A DNA stretch of 64,000 nt from CAWANF01 sp963783355. Its GTDB lineage: Bacteria > Bacteroidota > Rhodothermia > Balneolales > DATFMH01. Made by a program: the position numbers and the translations under genes. The first letter of the stretch is position 1. Each line of letters starts with the position of its first letter. The stretch spans positions 434,001-498,000 of the forward strand of contig CAWANF010000001.1 of NCBI GenBank assembly GCA_963783355.1. The letters are read 5' to 3'. A model generated the notes under the pieces. It ran no database searches, was not told the DNA's origin, and was given only the letters and a program-made list of their open reading frames with translations. Shown one piece after another: positions 35,251 through 44,397 of this stretch.

Positions 35251-35395
35251 TGGAGATACCCGGGTCTTCGCCCGGGATGACGTTAGGATGTAGTTCTGAG
35301 ACATAATTATAAGTTCATAAATATCCATTAACGCTACTTCAGGTAGTCATCCCGCACCCCGATGCGGGATCTCCCAATGTTGATTATCGGATTGT
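35251..35395 (+). repeat. Dispersed double-hairpin element, copy C
   Basis: Hairpin 1 is CCCGGG-TCTTCG-CCCGGG (35259-35276). The linker GACATAATTATAAGTTCATAA and hairpin 2 ATCCCGCA-CCCCGA-TGCGGGAT (35349-35370) follow, with AATGTTGATTATCGG after. The order and spacing match copy A, 16 kb away. With copy 4 above it accounts for most of the gap from 35032 to 35496. Confidence 0.8.
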
Positions 35396-35496
35396 TCGTT
35401 ATTATCTCAAGATTCAAGATTCAAGTCTCTTTACTCATTATTAAATAATATGTATAATACATGTGTAAACTCGTTTGGCAATGAACAGGAAAGAGA

Positions 35497-36561
35497 ATGT
35501 TTCCCAACAAGAAAATACGTGGAAGAGGCTCGAATGATAACCCGGTAAATCGATTTGAAGGTATTTATATCGACGAAGACCCGGAAGAAAATGAGAACCC
35601 TGGAAAAGGTCCGCGAACGAAATTTTTTAATGATACTTCACAATCAATCATTGCCTTTAATAATAGTCCGGATGTAGGTTTTGATGCCGGTATTAATCCA
35701 TACAGGGGCTGCGAACACGGATGCATTTATTGCTATGCGCGTCCGACTCATGAGTATCTCGGTTTCTCAGCCGGACTTGATTTTGAGACGAAAATCATGG
35801 TGAAAAAAGATGCCCCGGAACTGCTTCGAAAAGAGCTGGCTTCCTCGAAATGGAAGCCCCGGGTATTAGCGCTGAGTGGCGTGACGGATCCGTATCAGCC
35901 TGTTGAGAGAAAACTGGAAATCACCCGGCGCTGCTTACAGGTTTTGGCCGAATTTCGAAATCCGGTAATTATTCTGACTAAAAATCATCTTGTTACCCGG
36001 GATATTGATTTTCTAAAAGAGCTGGCAAAGCATGATGCTGTAATGGTTGGAGTGACATTGACCTCACTTGATGAAAAGCTGATAAGTATCATGGAACCGA
36101 GAACCAGCCGGCCACAGAGAAGGCTGGATGCCATGCGGCAGCTAGCGGAAGCGGGTATTCCGGTAAATGTCAATGTGGCGCCGGTTATTCCCGGTTTGAC
36201 CGATCACGAAATGCCTGATATTTTGAAAAGAGCGGCTGAAGCTGGTGCCCGTTCTGCTTTTTTTGTGCCTCTGCGTTTACCTTTAGGTGTGGCTCCATTG
36301 TTTGAACAATGGCTGGAACGCAATTTCCCCGATCGGAAAGAAAAAATTCTGAACCGAATTCGTTCAATGAAAGATGGGAAACTGAATGACTCCCGTTTTG
36401 GGAATCGTATGAGAGGCAAAGGTGTTTTTGCCGAAGAACTTCGGTCGATGTTTTATATCAACTGCCGGAAGTACGGCCTGAATGAGCGAGAGATAAATTT
36501 GTCAACACGGGCATTCAGGAGAATTTCCACCGGCGGACAGCTGGATATTTTTCAAGGCTGA
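35497..36561 (+). CDS. PA0069-family radical SAM protein
   Basis: A 354-aa radical SAM enzyme. The [4Fe-4S] motif CxxxCxxC is at Cys72, Cys76 and Cys79 in NPYRGCEHGCIYCYARP. Other family stretches are RGRGSNDNPVNRFE at the N-terminus, ALSGVTDPYQPVERKLEITRRCL, ILTKNHLVTRDIDFL, SLDEKLISIMEPRTSRPQRRLDA and APVIPGLTDHEMP. The family is related to spore photoproduct lyase-like proteins, but its reaction is not established. The gene ends 4 bp from the convergent PocR/AraC regulator. The start has no strong ribosome-binding site, though it fits the family N-terminus. Confidence 0.9.
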   Translation: MFPNKKIRGRGSNDNPVNRFEGIYIDEDPEENENPGKGPRTKFFNDTSQSIIAFNNSPDVGFDAGINPYRGCEHGCIYCYARPTHEYLGFSAGLDFETKIMVKKDAPELLRKELASSKWKPRVLALSGVTDPYQPVERKLEITRRCLQVLAEFRNPVIILTKNHLVTRDIDFLKELAKHDAVMVGVTLTSLDEKLISIMEPRTSRPQRRLDAMRQLAEAGIPVNVNVAPVIPGLTDHEMPDILKRAAEAGARSAFFVPLRLPLGVAPLFEQWLERNFPDRKEKILNRIRSMKDGKLNDSRFGNRMRGKGVFAEELRSMFYINCRKYGLNEREINLSTRAFRRISTGGQLDIFQG

Positions 36562-36565
36562 GTTC

Positions 36566-37483
36566 TCAGGCCGCCAGGTGTTCCTTGCGGAAATCGGTTG
36601 GTGAATTCCCCGTCAATTTGCGAAATACCCTGTTAAAGTGGGTAATTGACTGAAAACCAACTTCGTAGGCTATTTCACTCACATTCAGGTGTGGATTCAG
36701 CAACATATGTTTTGCTCTCTCAATCCGAACTCTGGCAAGGTAATCAACAAAATTAAAACCGGTCGTCTTTTTGAACATCCGGCTGAAATAATAAGCACTC
36801 CAGTTCACCGAAGAAGCAACTTCGCTTAAGGTAATATCCTGATCGATATGCTCCTGGATGAAACGTTTCGCTTTCCTGATTCGGGGCGGCTCGCCTTCAT
36901 TCTGCTGGATTACCTTTTCAGCCATGACGCTTGATAACTGGCTCGCAAAAATTTCAAGCAATTTCAATACAGCTTCATATTGCGTTCGGTTGATAACCTT
37001 AATATTTTCGTACAGATCATGAAGGGTCTCATCATTTTCGATATCAATCCCCAGTTTTTGCATTTTAGATCGGAAATGTGTGATATCATGATGTTCATCA
37101 GCTTCATTGCCGTCATCAGAAATGATTATTTGTCCTGTTTGCAGATATCCTACAATATCATTTCCGAGGAAAAGCGGTACAACAGAATCACTCAAACCCG
37201 CAAAGCAGGTTGTCGTCTGGGTTTTGCCTTTTGAATTGGCTGCCGTTGCCAGTTTGTTTTGAATAGCCTGGCAGGATTGGCAAACAACGTCACTTTTTTG
37301 CAAATAGGAACAAAAGGGGTTAGATCGATTATCAAAATATTTATGTTGAATACAACCAATTTCATCTAAAGAACATAAGGACAGTGGCAATTTTGTTGCT
37401 TCCTGAAAAGCTCCTTCATATTCTTTAAACACTTCGGAACACGACAGATCTTTAATTAGTTTTTGTGAAGATTCTATGTCCAT
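36566..37483 (-). CDS. PocR-domain AraC-family transcriptional regulator
   Basis: A 305-aa regulator. Residues ~10-190 form a PocR-type sensory domain with clustered cysteines (NPFCSYLQKSDVVCQSCQ and TTCFAGL), consistent with a bound metal or redox cofactor. Residues ~200-300 are a double helix-turn-helix AraC domain: ITLSEVASSVNWSAYYFSRMFKKTTGFNFVDYLARVRIERAK, then LNVSEIAYEVGFQSITHFNRVFRKLTG. In characterised systems PocR responds to 1,2-propanediol with corrinoid metabolism, but no pdu or cob genes are present, so the ligand here is unknown. The promoter should lie in the 171-bp gap facing the small gene at 37655. Confidence 0.9.
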   Translation of the reverse strand: MDIESSQKLIKDLSCSEVFKEYEGAFQEATKLPLSLCSLDEIGCIQHKYFDNRSNPFCSYLQKSDVVCQSCQAIQNKLATAANSKGKTQTTTCFAGLSDSVVPLFLGNDIVGYLQTGQIIISDDGNEADEHHDITHFRSKMQKLGIDIENDETLHDLYENIKVINRTQYEAVLKLLEIFASQLSSVMAEKVIQQNEGEPPRIRKAKRFIQEHIDQDITLSEVASSVNWSAYYFSRMFKKTTGFNFVDYLARVRIERAKHMLLNPHLNVSEIAYEVGFQSITHFNRVFRKLTGNSPTDFRKEHLAA

Positions 37484-37654
37484 AAACTGTGTAATTATAT
37501 GTCACAGGGTTATGAATAATATAAACTCTCATGTCAAAAAAAGTATACAATTCGACAAATACTGTTTAGGTTTTATAAAATTATAATTACCATTCTATAT
37601 AAGCGTGTATTTGCAAACCCTTAATAAACAAATTTTTGTTAACGTCTTTTCAAG

Positions 37655-37936
37655 ATGGATAATATGAATTATTCAAAAAGCATATTCCCGCCAGGCACCT
37701 TGTTCATAGATATACCATCACGGGGTTATTGTCCGCAGCATCTCAATCCATTTGAAAAGGCGGAAATCAACAGAGATAATATAAGAAAAGTATCGACAAT
37801 AAAATCGGAAGAAATAGCCGATGATATTTTGAGAAGAAAAGACAAAGGGAAAGCCAAACCCAAAAATAAAGAACTATTAAAAGACATGACTGCTGATGAA
37901 CAGGCGCTTGAAATGCTTAAGAAATACGCACCATAA
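37655..37936 (+). CDS. Small hypothetical protein
   Basis: A 93-aa soluble protein, not recognised. It starts MDNMNYSKSIFPPGTLFIDIPSRGYCPQH, becomes rich in Lys, Glu and Asp in the second half (KDKGKAKPKNKELLKD) and ends in a short helix. It has no signal peptide or membrane segment. It is divergent from the PocR/AraC regulator, whose target it could be. Coding status rests on the open frame and a composition that is not obviously random. Confidence 0.5.
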   Translation: MDNMNYSKSIFPPGTLFIDIPSRGYCPQHLNPFEKAEINRDNIRKVSTIKSEEIADDILRRKDKGKAKPKNKELLKDMTADEQALEMLKKYAP

Positions 37937-38057
37937 ACCATTCTGAAAAAACGATCTTCTCTAAAGCCTAAAGCCGCCGGTCCGTTAAATTCAATTCTTA
38001 TCCCACCTTCAGGTTATTTATATTTAGCCAGACTTTAATTAAAATCTCAGATTTTAT

Positions 38058-38519
38058 ATGACTGAAACGACATTTTATTTGCTATATCCTATACGTAAAT
38101 CCAAACTCGGGTATAAAAAAATGCGCCTGTTTTATCTGTTTTTGGGATTTCTATGGATTATTGGTGCTGTTTATCTCGTTTTCAATAACCCGACAGGTAC
38201 CATTGCCATTTCTGTTGTCTATCTCGTTATTGGATTGTTCCTGGAAGTCATGGCTTTTTTCTACCCGATTGTCATTTTGGGACGATACATTAGAATTAAT
38301 GAAAACAACCTGGATATCTATTTGTCTCCTCTGAATAAAGTCGTTATGCAATGGGAACAAATGAATTCTATACAAATAAAAGATAAAACGCTTTATCTGG
38401 AAAGTAAGGATGGAAAAAGCAGGAAATTTAGGTTGGGCAAACTGGATAACCTGCAATGGAATTTGTTTAATAAAAAGCTTAAGGAAGTCGTTGAAGTGAA
38501 AAAGATTATGCTGCAGTGA
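38058..38519 (+). CDS. Small membrane protein with PH-like C-terminal domain
   Basis: A 153-aa protein with two transmembrane segments (~residues 24-41 and 49-73). A cytoplasmic beta-rich tail follows (ILGRYIRINENNLDIYLSPLNKVVMQWEQMNSIQIKDKTLYLESKDGKSRKFRLG), which resembles bacterial PH-like domains by pattern. No enzyme motif is visible. It lies 38 bp before the secreted glycosidase gene and may be co-transcribed. Function unknown. Confidence 0.75.
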   Translation: MTETTFYLLYPIRKSKLGYKKMRLFYLFLGFLWIIGAVYLVFNNPTGTIAISVVYLVIGLFLEVMAFFYPIVILGRYIRINENNLDIYLSPLNKVVMQWEQMNSIQIKDKTLYLESKDGKSRKFRLGKLDNLQWNLFNKKLKEVVEVKKIMLQ

Positions 38520-38557
38520 CGATCTTTATTTGTTTTTAACATCAATATTTTTGCAAA

Positions 38558-41038
38558 ATGGTTAAAAAAAAATGGATTTCAGTTATTATGTTACTCAGTC
38601 TTTGTTCTGTATTAACTACTGAATCAGCCCAATCGGCTCCCGTCGATTCTCTCAAAATAACTGTTCAAAAGAGTGATCACCTGTTTCATTTCAGTAATAA
38701 AGATGGAAGTTTTTATGTCGGGGAGACGAACCGGTATACCAATCATTTTTTAATGGGATATATCAGCTACCGGGAAACGTTATTCAGTGATTATGAGATC
38801 CTTGTTGACGGTAAGTTATTACAGCGTTCGGCACCGGGCACAAAAGTGATCTATCGTCCGTATGATTTACAGCGTTTTTATCAGAACGGTGACGAGGAAC
38901 TTCTTGCTATGCCTGATAGGGTCGATGCTTTACTCATCTTCTTAAAAGCCCCCGGGGCAAAAACAGCCGATTTTAAACTTATAGGAACTGATTTCGATCA
39001 TATCGTTTCGATAGATACGATGTCGACTCCAAACCGGGTCACATTGCAGCTTAAACAAAAGATTACTCCTTTCATAACCGTGGCTGTCGAAGGTAAGTTG
39101 ACCGGAGCTTCGCTAAATAAGGGTGTGCTTGTTCTTCATACCCGATTGCAGAAAATGCGATCCGGCCGAATGAAAGTGGATCGATCACAGGGATTATTTG
39201 TTGTAGGAGCCGGGGCAGATGCGGATAAATCCATGCAGAATGCCATCATTGGAATGACGAATAATACACAGTTGATTCAGGAGAAAAAAGAACGCCTGTC
39301 GAAGCTTATTGACAGTCAGCATTTTGAGACATCCGACGAGAATCTTAATAAAGCATTTGACTGGGCTTTGTGCTCGTTTGATGCCTTAAATATGGACGAA
39401 GTCCGGACGCATATGGGGAAAGGCATTTATGCCGGGTATCCCTGGTTCCAGGACTATTGGGGACGCGACTCGTTCATCGCCATGAGGGCGTTGATTATTA
39501 CCGGCCAATTCGATTTAGCGAAAGAAAATCTTGAATCATTTCTGAAATACCAGATTTTAAAAGATACAACCGATAATTATGGAAAAGTCCCGAACCGTGT
39601 TCGTCCTGATCAGCAGATTTACAATACCGCGGATGCTACGCCCCGTTTTCTGATTGAAGCGAACAGGTATGTGGAATATTCGGGTGATAAAACATTTTTG
39701 ACCCGGGTTTTTAAAAATATCCAGGCCGCAATCCTGGGAACCATTAAGTATCGGACAGATAAGTATGGTTTTTTGACTCATGGCCCTGCTGATACCTGGA
39801 TGGATGCCAGAGGGCCCAAAGGACCTTATTCTCCCCGCGGTAACCGGGCTGATGATATTCAGGCTTTATGGATGCAGGCTTTACAATCGACTGTTCGTAT
39901 GTGTAAGGATTTGAATACGGACGAATCGTTAATTCTCGCAAAAAAGGCTCAGGAAACATTGGAGAAAGTACAGGAACATTTCGGCCGGTTGTTTGTCAAT
40001 CAAAACAGGAGTAAGGGCAGCCTGAAGCCCGTTGTTTATGATGCCTTGCACATAGACGGACAGCCATCCGGACAGATTCGTCCGAATGCGTTATTCTGTG
40101 CAGGTTATTTGAAAGAAAAAGCTTTGAAAGTCGATGCCATTCGACAGGTTTACAACCGTCTGGCGACACCGTTTGGTGTAATGTCGTTGGCTCCTGATGA
40201 TCCCGATTATCATCCTTTTCACCAGTTTGAACCGTTATACGAGCAGGATGCCGCTTATCACAACGGAATTATCTGGCTGTGGAATTCAGGCGAGCTCATT
40301 TCTCAAATGACAAACTTGTTTTTGCAGGACAAGGTTTTTCCAGTTACTGAGAATTATTCAAAACTCATCCTTCACGGCGTTTCGCTGGGGACGCTGCCTG
40401 AATTACTTGATGCGTTACCCCGGAATACACCGTTTAGAGAAAAATATCCGGATCACAAAGATTTTGTAAATTTATCCCGGCTGGATCAGTTGAGTATCCG
40501 GCATGCCGGAGGTTTGAGCCGTGAAACCGTTCCGTCGGAATCGGGGACATTTTCACAGGCTTGGTCATTGTCGGAATATATCCGGAGTATTTATGAAGGA
40601 TACCTGGGAGTCCGGTTCCTTATTAACCGTGGATTTGAAATTAAGCCGGCCATGCCTGAGGATCTTCAGTACGCCCGTTTTCAGAGCCGTTTTCATGGAT
40701 TGGTTTTAAATGCTGATTATGAGAAACGGCAAACAGGTGAGATGATCTACAATCTGGATTTTTCCAATCGAAACAATGTTCCCGAAACTATTATGTTTCA
40801 GGATAAATGGATGCAAAATCCGATAGTTTTAGAAGTTTCTCCGGGACTGGATCATTACCTAATAGAGACAGGGGAAAATAAATTGAATATTCGGCGAAAT
40901 GGGGAACCGTATGTCGTTGACTATAAAAACACACAATGGGCAAATTTGTTTAACTCGAAGCAGGCTAATACGTTTCATTTTGTGAATACCCGGGATATTC
41001 ACCCGTCAAAAATGCATTTTATGAGTCAGTTGCATTGA
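38558..41038 (+). CDS. Secreted GDE-type (amylo-alpha-1,6-glucosidase-like) glycoside hydrolase
   Basis: An 826-aa protein with a signal peptide (~27 residues, ending TESAQSAP). The N-terminal ~270 residues form a beta domain as in glycogen-debranching N-domains. The catalytic (alpha/alpha)6-barrel part shows GYPWFQDYWGRDSFIAMRAL (~residues 291-310), YNTADATPRFLIEANRYV, GPADTWMDARG, a NRADDIQALWMQAL block, IRPNALFCAGYL and YHNGIIWLWNSGEL (~566-580). These fit the GH133/GDE clan. Glycogen debranching in the cytoplasm is the textbook role. Export here argues instead for a periplasmic or outer-membrane enzyme on alpha-glucans. It probably shares a transcript with the preceding membrane protein. 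Confidence 0.87.
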   Translation: MVKKKWISVIMLLSLCSVLTTESAQSAPVDSLKITVQKSDHLFHFSNKDGSFYVGETNRYTNHFLMGYISYRETLFSDYEILVDGKLLQRSAPGTKVIYRPYDLQRFYQNGDEELLAMPDRVDALLIFLKAPGAKTADFKLIGTDFDHIVSIDTMSTPNRVTLQLKQKITPFITVAVEGKLTGASLNKGVLVLHTRLQKMRSGRMKVDRSQGLFVVGAGADADKSMQNAIIGMTNNTQLIQEKKERLSKLIDSQHFETSDENLNKAFDWALCSFDALNMDEVRTHMGKGIYAGYPWFQDYWGRDSFIAMRALIITGQFDLAKENLESFLKYQILKDTTDNYGKVPNRVRPDQQIYNTADATPRFLIEANRYVEYSGDKTFLTRVFKNIQAAILGTIKYRTDKYGFLTHGPADTWMDARGPKGPYSPRGNRADDIQALWMQALQSTVRMCKDLNTDESLILAKKAQETLEKVQEHFGRLFVNQNRSKGSLKPVVYDALHIDGQPSGQIRPNALFCAGYLKEKALKVDAIRQVYNRLATPFGVMSLAPDDPDYHPFHQFEPLYEQDAAYHNGIIWLWNSGELISQMTNLFLQDKVFPVTENYSKLILHGVSLGTLPELLDALPRNTPFREKYPDHKDFVNLSRLDQLSIRHAGGLSRETVPSESGTFSQAWSLSEYIRSIYEGYLGVRFLINRGFEIKPAMPEDLQYARFQSRFHGLVLNADYEKRQTGEMIYNLDFSNRNNVPETIMFQDKWMQNPIVLEVSPGLDHYLIETGENKLNIRRNGEPYVVDYKNTQWANLFNSKQANTFHFVNTRDIHPSKMHFMSQLH

Positions 41039-41130
41039 AAAAATAACGGTTTGATACTTATAACTTATTAATTATAAGTAATATAAAAAAAGTGTAATTT
41101 GGAGGTATTCATCAGGTAAACCATCAGATT

Positions 41131-41739
41131 ATGAGACGCTACATCCAATATCCAATCATATTAGTCCTCGTTTTGACAGGTTTTTATTTTTATTACAGGC
41201 AGGATCAAAATGAGCAGTTGCAAAGAGTTCGGAAAATTGGTGAACAGAGCTCAATGTTGTTATTGAAAACGCTCAAAAATCATTTATCAGCTAAAATTTC
41301 TTCGGAAGGTGTTATCCCCGCTATCAAATTTTGTAATCGTGAAGCTTTAGCATTAACCGACTCTGTGCAGAGTGTGTTGGGCAGGGGAATCCTCATTAAA
41401 AGGACTTCATCGAAGATCCGGAATCCATTGAATCGGCCTGATAAAGAAGAGAAGGAAGCGATAAACTGGTTTGCCAGTCGTGAGGATGATTCTGACAGGC
41501 CGGCTTTTTATATCAGCTCTGGCAAGAAAAATGGCAAAGCATATTATCATTATTTTAAACCGCTCTTTATGCAGGGGCTGTGCCTGAACTGTCATGGAGA
41601 ACCATCAAAAATGAACCCTGATATACTTGTCAGGATAAAAGAATTATATCCCGAAGATCAGGCTTTTGGGTACAAAGAAGGTGATTTCAGGGGACTTGTA
41701 CATGTATCTATACCGGCAGCAATCATCCGAAAAGACTGA
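41131..41739 (+). CDS. Tll0287-like (DUF3365) haem-binding protein
   Basis: A 202-aa protein with an N-terminal membrane anchor or signal (residues ~5-21). The domain matches Tll0287-like/DUF3365 sensors: EGVIPAIKFCNREALALTDSV, GILIKRTSSKIRNPLNRPDKEE, and a c-type haem site CLNCH at residues 151-155 (MQGLCLNCHGEPS), then YPEDQAFGYKEGDFRGLVHVSIP. Stand-alone forms are periplasmic cytochromes of unknown role; the domain otherwise senses redox state. It is convergent with the TlpA lipoprotein gene, with only 3 bp between stops. Confidence 0.88.
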   Translation: MRRYIQYPIILVLVLTGFYFYYRQDQNEQLQRVRKIGEQSSMLLLKTLKNHLSAKISSEGVIPAIKFCNREALALTDSVQSVLGRGILIKRTSSKIRNPLNRPDKEEKEAINWFASREDDSDRPAFYISSGKKNGKAYYHYFKPLFMQGLCLNCHGEPSKMNPDILVRIKELYPEDQAFGYKEGDFRGLVHVSIPAAIIRKD

Positions 41740-41742
41740 CGG

Positions 41743-43389
41743 TTATTTCAAATAATGAGCGAGTGTCATATCGAGGTTATCACCACGCAGGTCGATACCT
41801 TTGGCGACGACAATACCCTTCGTATTTACAAGTATTGGTGAAGGAATCGCATTCACATCAAATTCCTTGGCCAGTTTGTTTGTAAATCCACCCCCCAGAA
41901 ATGCATTGTTCCAGGGCATGGCATACCGGTTTTTATGAAACCGGATAACATCATGCGGAGAATCGTCCAGGGAAAAACTAAGGACGGTAAAATTCTTATC
42001 CTTGTACTTTTTATAAGCGGCCGTAATATTCGGCATTTCTCTTACACAGGGTCCGCACCAGGTAGCCCAGAAATCAATCATATAATTTTTACCAAGCATA
42101 TTCTTCCGGCTGTAGGTGATTTTGGAATTTCTGAGCGATGTCACTTTAAAATCCGGTACTTTTTTACCGATTACCACTGCCTGGTTGACGGCAAACATTT
42201 GTTTAGCCCATTGGGCATAATTGGTATCGTTATATTTGTTGGTGAGTTCCGTGTAGATATCCTGGGCCTTTTTCAGGTTTCCGCTGTGATAGGCACGGGT
42301 CAGCTGATAGTATAAAACGGTTGCCTTTACGTCATGATCCGTATGACTATCAGCCGCAGACTTGAGATAAGCCTTATATTTGTCCGGCTGGCCACTTTCA
42401 TCTACGGCCACCAGCATATCCATGGGCTGAATGGACCATAGTGGTGAAGTTGCCGAAATCTGTTTTAATGCTTCCCGGGCAACATCCTTACGAATGCTCA
42501 TAGAACCGTATAATCCGGCATCGAGGTAGCGCAGAAGCAATAATTTTCGAACATCCGGATTTTTTTCATCTTTCAATTTTGTAGAAATAGAAGCCAGATC
42601 ACTGGTCCAGTCATAATTAAAATTATTCGGATCTTTTCCTGATGCACGGTATGCTTCGTAAGCATCCCAATACTTGTTTTTTTGACTCATATACGATTGA
42701 TAGGCATTGGAAAAACGAATGATATTGGCCGGAGCATGCGTAAAAGTGAGAGCAGAAGCGATATCCTGTTTATCCAGTCTGGACGGATCAAAGGTGATGG
42801 GAACATTTCCTGACACGTTATTTAAGATGGATACGTACGACCCGTTACCGTCGTAAGAATAAGCATTGGACTGTGTGCCATTGACCGGATTATCGGGATC
42901 CGGCCCGATAATTTGATAGGCAAGGATTGATGAATCGGCCGGGATCGTGGCGGTATAAGTGCCATCCGGTTGCAGTTGCATTTGAATAGCATCGGCATAG
43001 GAAAAATGATTAAACGGCCCGATCACATAAACCTTGTTCATTTTTGGGTTGGTATAGTTTGTTGGCAGCAGGATATTCATTTTCAAATCTGCCGGATTTT
43101 TCAGATTCAAAATTGTTTCCAGCATCCGGTGGTTCGTACCTGTAAATTGAATCCGGTAAACACCGGGTTTTTTCGCCGTGATATCAAAATGTCCTGCAGA
43201 ATCGGTTTGAACATGTACCGGTGCCTGATTTTGTCCTAAAAGGGTTAAATGGACATCTGCGCGGGTTAACACCTCGTGATTACTGCCGAGTATGGAACCG
43301 GAGATTACAGATGATGTATGGTTAGAACAGGCACTTAGAAATAATAAAAGTATGCCAAACAGGGTAAATGTTTTAAATGTGCGGTACAT
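41743..43389 (-). CDS. TlpA-family thiol-disulfide reductase lipoprotein
   Basis: A 548-aa lipoprotein (lipobox LSAC, Cys21). The start at 43389 gives a proper signal peptide; an upstream ATG at 43428 would add 13 residues. An N-terminal carboxypeptidase-regulatory-like beta domain (ISGSILGSNHEVLTRADVHLTLLG) is followed by a helical middle region. The C-terminal thioredoxin domain of TlpA/ResA type has WATWCGPCVREMPNI (CxxC near residue 443) and the cis-Pro in NAIPSPILV. It is expected to reduce periplasmic disulfides, for example during cytochrome c maturation or under oxidative stress. Such multidomain forms are common in Bacteroidota. Confidence 0.9.
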   Translation of the reverse strand: MYRTFKTFTLFGILLLFLSACSNHTSSVISGSILGSNHEVLTRADVHLTLLGQNQAPVHVQTDSAGHFDITAKKPGVYRIQFTGTNHRMLETILNLKNPADLKMNILLPTNYTNPKMNKVYVIGPFNHFSYADAIQMQLQPDGTYTATIPADSSILAYQIIGPDPDNPVNGTQSNAYSYDGNGSYVSILNNVSGNVPITFDPSRLDKQDIASALTFTHAPANIIRFSNAYQSYMSQKNKYWDAYEAYRASGKDPNNFNYDWTSDLASISTKLKDEKNPDVRKLLLLRYLDAGLYGSMSIRKDVAREALKQISATSPLWSIQPMDMLVAVDESGQPDKYKAYLKSAADSHTDHDVKATVLYYQLTRAYHSGNLKKAQDIYTELTNKYNDTNYAQWAKQMFAVNQAVVIGKKVPDFKVTSLRNSKITYSRKNMLGKNYMIDFWATWCGPCVREMPNITAAYKKYKDKNFTVLSFSLDDSPHDVIRFHKNRYAMPWNNAFLGGGFTNKLAKEFDVNAIPSPILVNTKGIVVAKGIDLRGDNLDMTLAHYLK

Positions 43390-43575
43390 CGAAAATGGAA
43401 TAATGATTATCGAATAGCGGTTAAACATAATACTATCTTAAATTAGCATGATAAAGATACCAAAAAGGCAGAAAAATTGTTATAAAAACATATAACGCTT
43501 AAACACAGTATTGATTTTAGGTTATATGGATTTTATTCTTGTTGCCAAAAAATATAATCAGCAATATGTGACCGG

Positions 43576-44220
43576 ATGGCCAGAAACAAGAAAGAATATT
43601 ACCGTGTTTTACCGCAGTTGGAAAATGTATACTTCAGGGGAGACATCGAAAAAGGTTCGTGGAGCCGTCAGTGTTTCGATAATGCTCATCCTATTGTGCT
43701 GGAATTAGGTTGTGGCAAAGGAGATTATGTCTTGTCTCTGGCTGGGAAATATCCCGACTGTAATTTTATCGGGGTCGATATAAAGGGCGACCGGTTGTAT
43801 CACGGGGCCGTGAAGGCAAAAAAACGTAAACTGGAGAATGCCGCTTTTCTGCGTGAATATGTACAATTTCTGCCCGAGGTATTTGAAGAAAATGAAATTT
43901 CTGAAATATGGATAACGTTTCCGGATCCCTATCCGAGTGATACCAAGAAACGTAAACGGCTGAGCTCATCATTTTTCCTGGATATTTATCGCTTGATAGT
44001 GAAACCCGGAGCCATCATTCATTTCAAGACGGATGCTGATGCATTATTTGATTTTACTGTCGAGACACTGGAAAAGGAACAGGCGGAAATTTTATACCTG
44101 ACGTATGATTTGCACAGCCAGGAACATGAAAATGATAATTTGTCTATTCTGACGACGTACGAGAAAAAGCATATTGCAGATGGAAAAACAATAAAATATG
44201 TTCGTTTTAGGGTTAACTAA
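43576..44220 (+). CDS. trmB: tRNA (guanine46-N7)-methyltransferase
   Basis: TrmB methylates G46 in the variable loop of tRNAs with SAM. The 214-aa protein has the SAM motif VLELGCGKGDYVLSLA, then FIGVDIKGDRLYHGA, the family hallmark WITFPDPYPSDTKKRKRLSS, and FLDIYRLIVKPGAIIHFKTDAD. The start MARNKKEYYRVLP follows without a strong ribosome-binding site. An overlapping frame beginning at 43511 is spurious. It is monocistronic. Confidence 0.95.
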   Translation: MARNKKEYYRVLPQLENVYFRGDIEKGSWSRQCFDNAHPIVLELGCGKGDYVLSLAGKYPDCNFIGVDIKGDRLYHGAVKAKKRKLENAAFLREYVQFLPEVFEENEISEIWITFPDPYPSDTKKRKRLSSSFFLDIYRLIVKPGAIIHFKTDADALFDFTVETLEKEQAEILYLTYDLHSQEHENDNLSILTTYEKKHIADGKTIKYVRFRVN

Positions 44221-44397
44221 CCGGTGAATTCTACATAATTTTTATTAATATTATTTTATATTAATGATTAAGAAATAATAGGTTATCGCAAAATTAGTAT
44301 AGTAAAGAGCAAGCAATATATATAAAGGGTGCAGCGGTTTTAGTAAGTTGACTTATATCTGAATATTTCATCAGGAGAATCTTAAATCCATTGCATC

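Noticed and set aside
36566..37483. Propanediol/cobalamin utilisation locus
   Set aside because: The regulator has a PocR domain, but no pdu, cob or cbi genes occur nearby.
43511..43708. Small frame overlapping the start of trmB
   Set aside because: It overlaps a certain gene in another frame and shows no independent coding signal.
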